38,547 nucleotides of DNA from assembly GCA_964404605.1 (NCBI GenBank), contig CAYOKT010000021.1, forward strand, positions 1 to 38,547. Reading direction: 5' to 3'. Below the pieces are notes generated by a model. It was not told the origin of the DNA. It did not search any database and saw only the letters and a list, made by a program, of their open reading frames with translations. The translations under genes and the position numbers were made by a program. Of this stretch, positions 25,379 through 34,521 are shown one piece after another; positions within the stretch are counted from its first letter, which is position 1, and every line of letters begins with the position of its first letter. Source of the DNA: CAYOKT01 sp964404605 (GTDB taxonomy: Bacteria > Electryoneota > Electryoneia > Electryoneales > Electryoneaceae).

Positions 25379-27076
25379 ATGGCGGAAAAAGCTCGTAGGG
25401 GCGGCGAGGGAGGGCTGCCCCCGATCCGAATCCCGAAGGCGAAATACATTATCGTCACCGGCGGTGTCGTCTCTTCTCTCGGGAAGGGAATCACCGCCGC
25501 TTCTCTTGGCATGCTGCTCAAGCGCCGCGGGTACCGGGTCACGATCCTGAAGAGCGACCCCTACCTGAACGTGGACCCCGGCACGATGAACCCCTTCCAG
25601 CACGGCGAGGTGTATGTCACCGACGACGGCGCGGAGACCGACCTCGACCTGGGACACTACGAGCGCTTCCTCGACAGCTCGATGAGCCGCCTGAACAACG
25701 TCACCTCCGGCCAGATCTACGAGGCGGTGATCCGCAAGGAGCGGGAGGGATCGTATCTCGGCGGGACCGTGCAGGTGATCCCCCACGTGACGGACGAAAT
25801 CATCATGAACATCTGCGCTCTCGCGTCGACCAAGCCCCGCCCCGAGGTGGTGCTGGTCGAGGTCGGGGGCACGGTGGGCGACTACGAGAGCCTGCCCTTC
25901 TTCGAGGCCTTCCGCCAGTTCGCGCTGAAGGCGGGGCGGCGGAACGTGCTCTTCATCCATGTCACCCTGCTGCCCTACGTCGCCGCCGCCGGGGAGCTGA
26001 AGACCAAGCCGACCCAGCACAGCGTGAACAAACTGCGCGAGATCGGCCTGCAGCCGGACATGATCGTCCTGCGTTCGGAGAAGCCGGTCACCGCGCAGAT
26101 CAAGCAGAAAATCGCCCTCTTCTGCAGCGTCAGCCCGAAGGACGTGATCACCGCCCGGGACGCCGAGACGATCTACGAAGTCCCGCTGATGCTCGAGCAG
26201 GAGAACATGGCCACCAAGGTGATCCGCAAGCTGGGGCTGAAGGAGCGGCCCACGGACCTCGAGGACTGGCGCACCCTCGTCCGCCGGATCAAGAAACCGA
26301 AGCGCAGCGTGCGGATCGCGGTGGTCGGCAAGTACGTCGGCCTGCGGGATGCCTACAAGTCCATCGAAGAGGCGTTCATTCACGCCGGGGCGTCCCTCGA
26401 TGCCAGGGTGAACGTCTCCTGGATGGAGGCGGAGGACATCGAGGAGACCGGCCCGGAAGAGGCGTTCCGCGACATCGACGGCATCCTCGTGCCGGGGGGG
26501 TTCGGCACGCGGGGAACCGAGGGGAAGGTGATGTCCGCCCGCTACGCCCGCGAAAACGGGGTGCCCTACTTCGGCATCTGCCTCGGCCTGCAGATCGCCG
26601 TGATCGAATTCGCGCGCAACGTGGCGAAGCTGACCAACGCCAACTCGAGCGAGTTCAACAAGCGCACGCGGCACCCGGTCATCGACCTGATGCCCGGGCA
26701 GCGCGGTGTGCACGACAAGGGCGGCACCATGCGTCTCGGAGCGTGGGCCTGCCACCTCAAGCGGAGCACCCGCGCCTTCGAAGCCTACGGCGAAGAGCTG
26801 ATCTACGAGCGCCACCGGCACCGCTACGAGGTGAACAACGATTACCGTGACCTCCTCGAGCAGAACGGGATGGTCATCTCGGGGGTGAACCCGGACGCCG
26901 GACTGGTGGAGATGATCGAGCTGAAGGATCATCCCTGGTTCGTCGCCTGCCAGTTCCACCCGGAGCTGAAGAGCCGCCTGACCCACGCGCACCCCCTGTT
27001 TTACCACTTCGTCGCCGCCGCCCTCGAGCGGGCCGAAGCCGTAACGCAGGAACCGGCCGCATCGGCCGCGGAGTAA
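25379..27076 (+). CDS. pyrG: CTP synthase
   Basis: A 565-residue enzyme aminating UTP to CTP with ATP and glutamine. The synthetase domain shows KYIIVTGGVVSSLGKG, a P-loop (residues about 20-36) and DPGTMNPFQHGEVYVTDDG. The glutaminase domain has its nucleophile at Cys401 in FGICLGLQ, and the His-Glu pair in CQFHPE near the C-terminus. The first 20 residues (MAEKARRGGEGGLPPIRIP) extend beyond the usual start, so translation might begin a little later, but GGGAGAAGAAGGGG ahead of 25379 supports this ATG. The much longer frame upstream runs through kdsB in another frame and is not real. Confidence 0.95.
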   Translation: MAEKARRGGEGGLPPIRIPKAKYIIVTGGVVSSLGKGITAASLGMLLKRRGYRVTILKSDPYLNVDPGTMNPFQHGEVYVTDDGAETDLDLGHYERFLDSSMSRLNNVTSGQIYEAVIRKEREGSYLGGTVQVIPHVTDEIIMNICALASTKPRPEVVLVEVGGTVGDYESLPFFEAFRQFALKAGRRNVLFIHVTLLPYVAAAGELKTKPTQHSVNKLREIGLQPDMIVLRSEKPVTAQIKQKIALFCSVSPKDVITARDAETIYEVPLMLEQENMATKVIRKLGLKERPTDLEDWRTLVRRIKKPKRSVRIAVVGKYVGLRDAYKSIEEAFIHAGASLDARVNVSWMEAEDIEETGPEEAFRDIDGILVPGGFGTRGTEGKVMSARYARENGVPYFGICLGLQIAVIEFARNVAKLTNANSSEFNKRTRHPVIDLMPGQRGVHDKGGTMRLGAWACHLKRSTRAFEAYGEELIYERHRHRYEVNNDYRDLLEQNGMVISGVNPDAGLVEMIELKDHPWFVACQFHPELKSRLTHAHPLFYHFVAAALERAEAVTQEPAASAAE

Positions 27077-27095
27077 CCCGGGGCGGGCCGCACGA

Positions 27096-27142
27096 TGAAA
27101 CCCGGGGCAGGCCCGCCACGGCGGACAAGCCCCGGGCCACCC
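27096..27142 (-). repeat. Dispersed palindromic repeat, minus-strand copy
   Basis: Read on the minus strand it begins GGGTGGCCCGGGGCTTG and ends CTGCCCCGGGTTTCA, enclosing about 20 variable bases with GCC/GGC pairing. The outer boxes equal those at 17064 and 36199. It fills the gap between pyrG and folB and might also help end pyrG transcription. Confidence 0.7.
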
Positions 27143-27223
27143 TTGGGGGCGGTTGAGGAACCGTGGCGCCGATCGTCCAACCCGGACCGGGTGCGGAGAC
27201 CGGCATCAAGCGAGGGAGTCGGA

Positions 27224-27613
27224 ATGGAGAGGACACACCCTCCGCAGGGCCTGGATCGTATTCGGATCCATGACATGGTGTTCCAGGCGCGGCACGGCTG
27301 CGGGGCCGCCGAGCGGGAAGTGGGCGCCACCTTCCGGGTGAATGTGACCCTGTTCGCCGATCTCGCCCGGGCCGCGGAGAGCGACCATCTCGAGGATACC
27401 ATCGATGTGACCGAGGTCTACGAACAGGTTCGCGAGGTGATGCTCGGTCCGGCGCGAAACCTGCTCGAGAACCTCGCCGACGCGATCGCGGACCTGCTGC
27501 TCCGGCGGTTCGCCCGCCTCGAGGCGGTCACGGTGCGCATCCTGAAGTTCCGCGCCCCCCTCGCCGGACCCACCGGCGGATACGAGGTGGAGCTGACCCG
27601 GAGGCGCGGCTGA
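27224..27613 (+). CDS. folB: Dihydroneopterin aldolase
   Basis: A 129-residue aldolase converting dihydroneopterin to 6-hydroxymethyl-dihydropterin and glycolaldehyde in folate synthesis. FQARHGCGAAEREVGATFRV holds the conserved Glu, and VRILKFRAPLAGPTGGYEVE the catalytic Lys. The start at 27224 is preceded by GAGGGAG; longer upstream frames pass through the repeat. Its stop shares TGATG with folK, the next enzyme in the pathway. Confidence 0.93.
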   Translation: MERTHPPQGLDRIRIHDMVFQARHGCGAAEREVGATFRVNVTLFADLARAAESDHLEDTIDVTEVYEQVREVMLGPARNLLENLADAIADLLLRRFARLEAVTVRILKFRAPLAGPTGGYEVELTRRRG

Positions 27614-28167
27614 TGGTCACCGCCTATCTCGGTTTCGGCGCGAACCTGGGACCGGTGGAACGCACCTTCGCGGAGACCCTGGCGGCGCTGCAATCCCAGG
27701 ATTCGTGCAGCTCGCTCAGAACCAGCCGCCTGTACCTCACCGAAGCCTGGGGACCGGTGCACCAGCCGGACTTCCTCAACCTCGTCGCCGAAGTGAACTG
27801 GACGGGCGAGCTGTCCGAGCTGGACCGGTGGATGGCCGGGCGGGAGGAGCTCGCCGGGCGGCGACGGAGTCGCGAAGTGCCCTCCGGCCCCCGGCCGCTG
27901 GACCTCGACCTGCTCCTCTACGGCGACCACCGGGGAACGTACGGCCGCCTCGTCCTCCCCCATCCCCGGATCCACCTGCGGCGTTTCGTCCTCACGCCCC
28001 TGGTCGAACTCGCGGCGGACCTGACCCCGCCCGGCTGGGAGATGACGATCGCCGAAGCCCTCGCGCGCTGCGAGGATCAATGCCGCGTCCAGCCCCTCAA
28101 CCGGGAAGTGCGGTTCGACGACTTGCCCCCGAGACCCTTCCCGGTGGGATCGGCGGGGGGGATTTGA
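27613..28167 (+). CDS. folK: 6-hydroxymethyl-dihydropterin pyrophosphokinase
   Basis: A 184-residue HPPK that transfers pyrophosphate from ATP to 6-hydroxymethyl-dihydropterin. It opens with YLGFGANLGP (usual G-S-N-L pattern), has the folate-pathway motif SGPRPLDLDLLLYGD with two metal-binding Asp residues, and LVLPHPRIHLRRFVLTPL. The Ser of GSNLG is Ala here, a tolerated change. It is coupled to folB by TGATG. folP is not in the window. Confidence 0.93.
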   Translation: MVTAYLGFGANLGPVERTFAETLAALQSQDSCSSLRTSRLYLTEAWGPVHQPDFLNLVAEVNWTGELSELDRWMAGREELAGRRRSREVPSGPRPLDLDLLLYGDHRGTYGRLVLPHPRIHLRRFVLTPLVELAADLTPPGWEMTIAEALARCEDQCRVQPLNREVRFDDLPPRPFPVGSAGGI

Positions 28168-28228
28168 CGCTCCCATGGTCGAACGGCGGAAATCTTTTGT
28201 ACCTTGGACAGGCGCTCAAAACACATCG

Positions 28229-28251
28229 ATTCAGGGGATACGGTCCACTGG
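28229..28251 (+). promoter_or_regulatory. Box shared with the sdh leader, just before the nucleoside kinase
   Basis: ATTCAGG-N5-CGGTCCAC at 28229-28248 repeats the box found in both arms of the sdh leader inverted repeat; with TCG upstream the match to 20731-20750 is longer still. It ends 20 bp before the GTG at 28272. No partner arm is seen here. Function unknown. Confidence 0.5.
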
Positions 28252-28271
28252 CCGTTGATGCTGGAGGTCCG

Positions 28272-28922
28272 GTGCGCGAAAACCACTACATCATCATTGA
28301 AGGGGTGATCGGGGCGGGAAAGACATCCCTCGCCCGGCTCCTCGCCGAACGCCTCGACGCGCGGCTCATCCTCGAGAAGCACGAAGAGAACCCGTTCCTG
28401 GTCGATTTCTACCGCGACCCGGCCCGGTACGCGTTCCAGACCGAGCTGTTCTTCCTCTTGAGCCGGTACCGGCAGCAGATGGACGAGGTGATGCAGCCGG
28501 ACCTCTTCCAGCGGGCGCTCATCTCGGACTACCATTTCGTGAAAAACCGCATCTTCGCGCACATCACTCTCGAAGATCGTGAACTCAAGCTCTACGAGAA
28601 CGTGTACACCCTGCTGGAAAAGAACGTCGTAACGCCGGACCTGGTGGTCTACCTGCAATCCAACCCCGAGCGACTGATGCGGAACATCCGCCTGCGCGAC
28701 CGCAGCTACGAGCGGAACATCAACCCCGAGTACATCGCCTCCCTGGTCGAATCCTACAATCACTTCTTTTTCCGCTACGACGCGTCGCCGCTGCTGGTGG
28801 TCAACGCCACGGAGCTGGATTTCGTCCACCATCCCGAGCAGTTCGAGGACCTGTTCCAGCGGGTGATGAACGTGCCCGAGGGGACAAGCTATTACAACCC
28901 CGCGGCGGGAGGGGGAAAATGA
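28272..28922 (+). CDS. Deoxynucleoside kinase (deoxyadenosine/deoxyguanosine kinase type)
   Basis: A 216-residue salvage kinase phosphorylating deoxynucleosides. The P-loop EGVIGAGKTSLA covers residues 10-21. ERLDARLILEKHEENPFLVDFYRD holds the substrate-site Glu, SDYHFVKNRIFA the DRx-like region, and RLRDRSYERNI the LID arginines. It most resembles bacterial dAdo/dGuo kinases; base preference cannot be fixed by eye. The GTG at 28272 has TGGAGG 5-10 bases ahead and starts at the family N-terminus; the frame is open far upstream only because of G+C bias. Its stop overlaps the next small gene (ATGA at 28919). Confidence 0.9.
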   Translation: MRENHYIIIEGVIGAGKTSLARLLAERLDARLILEKHEENPFLVDFYRDPARYAFQTELFFLLSRYRQQMDEVMQPDLFQRALISDYHFVKNRIFAHITLEDRELKLYENVYTLLEKNVVTPDLVVYLQSNPERLMRNIRLRDRSYERNINPEYIASLVESYNHFFFRYDASPLLVVNATELDFVHHPEQFEDLFQRVMNVPEGTSYYNPAAGGGK

Positions 28923-29158
28923 AGTGGCTGCTGGCGCTCGCGGTCTATCTCGGCCTGCTCTGGTCGTGGAGGAAGATCGCCGCCTGGCTGCAGGGGCGCG
29001 AGGATAAAGCCGGGCCCCGTGTCAAACGGGGACCGCGCGGGTCCGCCCGGGAGGAACCTCCCCTGTTCCGGCCCGAGGATGTCGTCGACGTCCCCTTCCG
29101 CGACGTGAACGACGAGAAACCCGGCGAACCGGAAGAGAACCGGCCGGACTCCACCTGA
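28919..29158 (+). CDS. Small membrane-anchored protein of unknown function
   Basis: A 79-residue protein with one N-terminal membrane span (WLLALAVYLGLLWSW, residues 3-17) followed by a basic, then acidic soluble tail. The motif PEDVVDVPFRDV in the tail is reminiscent of short DUF4834-like or twin-arginine-free anchor proteins often found beside nucleotide genes, but I cannot assign it. Overlap of 4 bp with the kinase gene argues that it is real. Confidence 0.7.
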   Translation: MKWLLALAVYLGLLWSWRKIAAWLQGREDKAGPRVKRGPRGSAREEPPLFRPEDVVDVPFRDVNDEKPGEPEENRPDST

Positions 29159-29201
29159 CCCTTCACGAAGCGGAGAGGATTCGCCGCGCGCCCGCGAGTG
29201 G

Positions 29202-29231
29202 TTTCACTCCTCCATCGCCCGTGCCTACTTT
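29202..29231 (+). promoter_or_regulatory. Possible promoter of the histidine kinase gene
   Basis: TTTCAC (29202-29207), 18-bp spacer, TACTTT (29226-29231). Each hexamer departs from consensus by two or more bases, so this is tentative. The ATG at 29282 follows after about 45 nt. Confidence 0.35.
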
Positions 29232-29281
29232 CCCTCCAAACTGCAACACGTTGGAACAGGGTTCCACCCCGGAGAGCGCCT

Positions 29282-30937
29282 ATGCCGCCGGATTCGCCCC
29301 AATTTGAGCCCCACCCCCTGTTGAGCGCCCTGGACGAGGATTCCCTGGCCGCCCTCCTCGGAGCGCTCGAACCTTTCATCCTGCCGGTCGATGAGAAGCT
29401 CGCCCCCGGGGAAGCGGATGAACGGGCGCTCCTGCTCCTCGACCGCGGCCGGGTGCGCCTGGCCTGCCCCGCGCCGGAGACATCCGGTTCCGGGGAATTC
29501 TTCACCGAACGCTGCGCGGGAGACCTGTTCGGGGAGGAGTTGCTCTTCGGCGGGGAGGGCGACCCGCTCCCGGAAGCTGTCGCCCTCGAAGAGGTTCAGG
29601 GCCGGCGGCTGAGCGAAGAGGCGCTGGGGAGACTGGCCGGGGATTTCCCCCGCCTCCTCCCGGCGCTGAGGCGGGCGGTGTTTCTCCACCGCAGGCGCGC
29701 CGACCTCGCCCGTCTGGGGGAACTCGAGCGGTCCGTGGCCGCGGCGGAGAGCACCCTCACCCAGCTCCGGGCGCTCGGCTCGACGAGCATGGTGCTCAAC
29801 TCCACCCTCGACCTCGACACGTTGCTGCGGTTGATCCTCGATGAAGCCACGCGGAACACCGGGGCGGACAAGGGCACCATCTACCTTCTCGACGAGGAGC
29901 AGGAGGAACTGTACAGCCGCGTTCTCGGCGGCAGCGGTTCGATCGAGGAGATCCGCCTCCCGGTCGGGGTCGGTCTTGCGGGCTATGTCGCCGCGACCGG
30001 CCAGACGGTGAACATCGAGGACGCCTACGCCGATGAGCGCTTCAACCCGGAAGTGGACCGTCTCACCGGCTACCACACGAAATCCGTCCTCACCGTCCCC
30101 ATGCTCGCGCCGGACCGCAGGATCGTCGGGGTGCTGCAGGTGATCAACAAGCCCGAGGGGCGCTTCACCGGCGAGGATGAGCAGTTCGTCCGCGCCATGG
30201 GAACGCACGCCTCCATCGCCATCGAAAAGGCGCGTCTCGCGGAGACGATGGTGCGCCAGGAGTCCCTCGCGGCGATCGGCCGCCTCGCCGCGACCATCAT
30301 CCACGACATCAAGAACCCGATGTCCGTCATCCGCGGCTACGCCCAGCTCGTCGAGGAGATGACACCGGATGAGTCCGCCCGGTCCTACATCCGGATCATC
30401 GAATCGCAGATCGACCGGATGATCGGGATGACGCGCGAGATTCTCGACTTCTCCCGCGGCACCCTCACGGTGAACTTCGCGCCGGTCGATCCCTCGGAAC
30501 TGCTCAGTGAGGTGGAGGAGCTGCTCCGGCCGGACCTCGAAGAGCGGAACATCCGCCTCGAGACACGGTGGGACGGGGAGAGACGTCCGGTGAAGGTGGA
30601 CCGTGGAAAGGTGGTCCGCATCCTGGTGAACCTGATCGGCAACGCCCGGGACGCGATGCCGGACGGCGGCACGATCACCGTCGAGGCGAGGGACGAAGGG
30701 GAGCACTGGACCCTCACCGTCCGGGACACGGGAACCGGCATTCCCCCGGAACGGTTGCAGACCATCTTCGAACCGTTCGTCACCTTCGACAAGACGCACG
30801 GCACCGGGCTGGGGCTGGCGATCACGAAGCAGCTCGTGCAGGCGCACGGCGGTACCATCGAAGTCGCCAGCGATCCGGGAACCGGCACCACCTTCACCCT
30901 GCGCTTCCCGCGGGAACCAAGACCGCCGCAGGCGTAG
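29282..30937 (+). CDS. Orphan sensor histidine kinase with cNMP-like and GAF domains
   Basis: A 551-residue soluble kinase with no membrane span. Residues about 10-135 look like a cyclic-nucleotide-binding fold (RCAGDLFGEELLFGGEGD), but the Arg needed to hold the cyclic phosphate is missing where the cassette ends (PLPEAVA). A helical linker leads to a GAF domain (about 165-320, GTIYLLDEEQEELYSRVL, VGVGLAGYVAATG, VLQVINK). The HisKA phospho-acceptor is His341 in IIHDIKNPMS. The ATPase domain has all boxes: NLIGNARDAM (N), DTGTGIPP (G1), FEPFVT (F), GTGLGLAITKQL (G2). No response regulator lies nearby, so the partner is unknown. Confidence 0.88.
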   Translation: MPPDSPQFEPHPLLSALDEDSLAALLGALEPFILPVDEKLAPGEADERALLLLDRGRVRLACPAPETSGSGEFFTERCAGDLFGEELLFGGEGDPLPEAVALEEVQGRRLSEEALGRLAGDFPRLLPALRRAVFLHRRRADLARLGELERSVAAAESTLTQLRALGSTSMVLNSTLDLDTLLRLILDEATRNTGADKGTIYLLDEEQEELYSRVLGGSGSIEEIRLPVGVGLAGYVAATGQTVNIEDAYADERFNPEVDRLTGYHTKSVLTVPMLAPDRRIVGVLQVINKPEGRFTGEDEQFVRAMGTHASIAIEKARLAETMVRQESLAAIGRLAATIIHDIKNPMSVIRGYAQLVEEMTPDESARSYIRIIESQIDRMIGMTREILDFSRGTLTVNFAPVDPSELLSEVEELLRPDLEERNIRLETRWDGERRPVKVDRGKVVRILVNLIGNARDAMPDGGTITVEARDEGEHWTLTVRDTGTGIPPERLQTIFEPFVTFDKTHGTGLGLAITKQLVQAHGGTIEVASDPGTGTTFTLRFPREPRPPQA

Positions 30938-31148
30938 GGGACCGCACTCTCACCTTTTGCGTGATCGTCCTCCTGTTGTACGGCTCCCCGGCATTGCCCC
31001 CTGGCGACCGATCGGCGGATCGACAGGGTTTCCGGTGCATCCGGCACTCCGATTGCGTACTTTTCTACACTTGCGAGTCATTCCGCACGGCCGGCCGGGC
31101 CGAATCGCACGGTGATCACCGGCCGGGACAAGCAGGCGAGGACCTGAC

Positions 31149-32801
<1,653 letters not shown>

Positions 32802-32900
32802 TTCACCGGGCCCACGGGTCCGGCCGTTCGCGCGGCGGGGGACGTGCCGTCCTGTGTCGCACGACCGCCCGGTCCACAGCCCGTTTTCCCGATCAAGGTG

Positions 32901-32906
32901 TATCTT
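32901..32906 (+). promoter_or_regulatory. Possible -10 element for a nearly leaderless birA transcript
   Basis: TATCTT, seven bases before the birA ATG, within GTGTATCTTCCGGCG, which nearly equals the pyrG promoter segment GTGTTATCTTCCGGCG at 25322. No -35 is visible. If used, the RNA would start at or next to the start codon. Confidence 0.3.
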
Positions 32907-32912
32907 CCGGCG

Positions 32913-33746
32913 ATGATGAACGACCTCACTGAAGCGCACAACCTGAACGACCCGGTGGACCGCAAGCGCCTCGAGGCGGTGTTGCGGCGGTATGTCCCCG
33001 GCCCGCGGGTGCTGTGGAAACCTTCCTGCGCCTCGACGAACGAGGAGTTGATGAACCTCGCCCGCGCGGGGGAGCGCGGCTGGGTCCTCCTTGGGACGGA
33101 CCGCCAGAGCGAGGGCCGTGGCCGCCACCGCCGGCGCTGGGTCTCCCCCCTGGGCGGGCTGTACCTGTCGGTGCTGCCCCCTCTTCTCCCCGAGGAATCC
33201 CCCATCACGCTGGTCCCGTTGGCCGTGGGTCTCGCCCTCAGCGAAGCGCTGCGGGACGAGGCCGTCCAGCGCGGCGGTGAACTCGACCCTCGCCTGAAAT
33301 GGCCCAATGACATCTTCGCCCGGCGGGGAAAACTGGCCGGGGTCCTCTGCGAAACCATCAAGGAAGAGGACGGCTGGCTGGTGGTCGCGGGGGTCGGGAT
33401 CAATCTGCGCCCACTCAGCCTGGAGAATAAACGGTTGATCGTGGACGAGGTCACCTCCCTGGACGAGGAGGCCGACCTCGGGTGGACACGCTCCGGATTG
33501 ATCGTCGCTTTCATCCGTCGTCTCAGCGAGCGGCTCCGCGACTGGAAGGACAGGCCGGAGAAGCTCCGGCGGGACTGGCTCGCGGCGGCGGACTTCATCG
33601 GGAAAACGGTGCGTGTGAAGACGGGAGACGCCCCGGTGGAAGGGGTGGCGGAAGGCATCGACGAGAACGGCGGCCTGTTGCTGCAGACTTCCGGGGGCAC
33701 GACGACGATCAACGCGGCGGAGGGAATCGAGGTGCTGGATGAGTGA
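32913..33746 (+). CDS. birA: Biotin--[acetyl-CoA-carboxylase] ligase
   Basis: A 277-residue biotin protein ligase that would biotinylate Lys127 of the carrier protein at 3871. The biotinyl-AMP loop GRGRHRRRW, KWPNDI and KLAGVLCE are present, and the small C-terminal SH3-like domain follows (DFIGKTVRVKTGD). There is no N-terminal winged helix, so it is a ligase only and not a repressor. ATG 32913 and the next ATG at 32916 are both possible; neither has a clear ribosome site. An upstream in-frame ATG would add a Pro-rich, non-conserved extension. Its last codons overlap coaX (ATGAGTGA at 33739). Confidence 0.9.
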   Translation: MMNDLTEAHNLNDPVDRKRLEAVLRRYVPGPRVLWKPSCASTNEELMNLARAGERGWVLLGTDRQSEGRGRHRRRWVSPLGGLYLSVLPPLLPEESPITLVPLAVGLALSEALRDEAVQRGGELDPRLKWPNDIFARRGKLAGVLCETIKEEDGWLVVAGVGINLRPLSLENKRLIVDEVTSLDEEADLGWTRSGLIVAFIRRLSERLRDWKDRPEKLRRDWLAAADFIGKTVRVKTGDAPVEGVAEGIDENGGLLLQTSGGTTTINAAEGIEVLDE

Positions 33747-34521
33747 GACGACGCTACTCGCGCTGGACATCGGGAACACGAACGTCGTCCTCGGCATTTT
33801 CACCGGGGAAGAACTTCGCATCCGCCGGCGTCTCGCCACCCGCTCGGGGCGGACCGCCGACGAGGCCGGAGTGCTCGTGACCATGCTCTGCCGTGACGGC
33901 GGCGTGGAGCCGGAGGAGATCGACGCCGTCGCCATCGCCAGCGTCACGCCGAAGATCGGCACCGTGTACGGGGAGATGGCGCAGACCTACCTCGGCTGCG
34001 AACCGTATTTCATCCACGGCGAGATTCCGGGTTTCATCAACAAGTACCGCAACCCCTCCGCCGTCGGGGCGGACCGGGTCTGCGACGCCGTCGCCGGGTA
34101 CCGGAAGTACGGCGGACCGCTCCTCATCCTCGACTTCGGCACGGCGGTGACCCTCGACGTGATCGACCATGACGGCGCCTACCTCGGAGGCGTGATCCTG
34201 CCGGGGCTGGAGACGAGTTCGGAGACGCTGCACCGCGTGGCGGCGCTGCTGCCGAGCGTCCGCCTCTCGATGCCGGAGCGGACCATCGGCAAGACGACGG
34301 AGGAGAGCATTCGCATCGGCCTGATGAAGGGCGCGGTGCACGCCATCCGGGGCCTGATCGCGGAGGCGCGCGCGGAACTCGGAGCGCCGGAGGCCGTGGT
34401 GATCGCCACCGGCGGCCTCGCACCGGTCCTGCTGCCGCACCTGCCGGAGGTGAGCGCCGTGGAGCCGGACCTCGTGCTCGAGGGTATCCGCCTGTTGTAC
34501 GAACGAACGAAGGAGCCATGA
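33739..34521 (+). CDS. coaX: Type III pantothenate kinase
   Basis: A 260-residue kinase making 4'-phosphopantothenate, the first step to coenzyme A. ASKHA-family motifs are clear: LLALDIGNTNVVLG (phosphate 1), VGADRVCDAVAGY with the substrate Asp, and LLILDFGTAVTLDVI (phosphate 2). It is insensitive to CoA feedback in characterised members. It overlaps birA by 8 bp and the amidase by 4 bp (ATGA at 34518). birA-coaX adjacency is common in bacteria. Confidence 0.95.
   Translation: MSETTLLALDIGNTNVVLGIFTGEELRIRRRLATRSGRTADEAGVLVTMLCRDGGVEPEEIDAVAIASVTPKIGTVYGEMAQTYLGCEPYFIHGEIPGFINKYRNPSAVGADRVCDAVAGYRKYGGPLLILDFGTAVTLDVIDHDGAYLGGVILPGLETSSETLHRVAALLPSVRLSMPERTIGKTTEESIRIGLMKGAVHAIRGLIAEARAELGAPEAVVIATGGLAPVLLPHLPEVSAVEPDLVLEGIRLLYERTKEP

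Noticed and set aside
27705..28271. Long N-terminal extension of the nucleoside kinase
   Set aside because: The region encodes folK in another frame; the kinase family starts at the GTG at 28272, which has a ribosome site.
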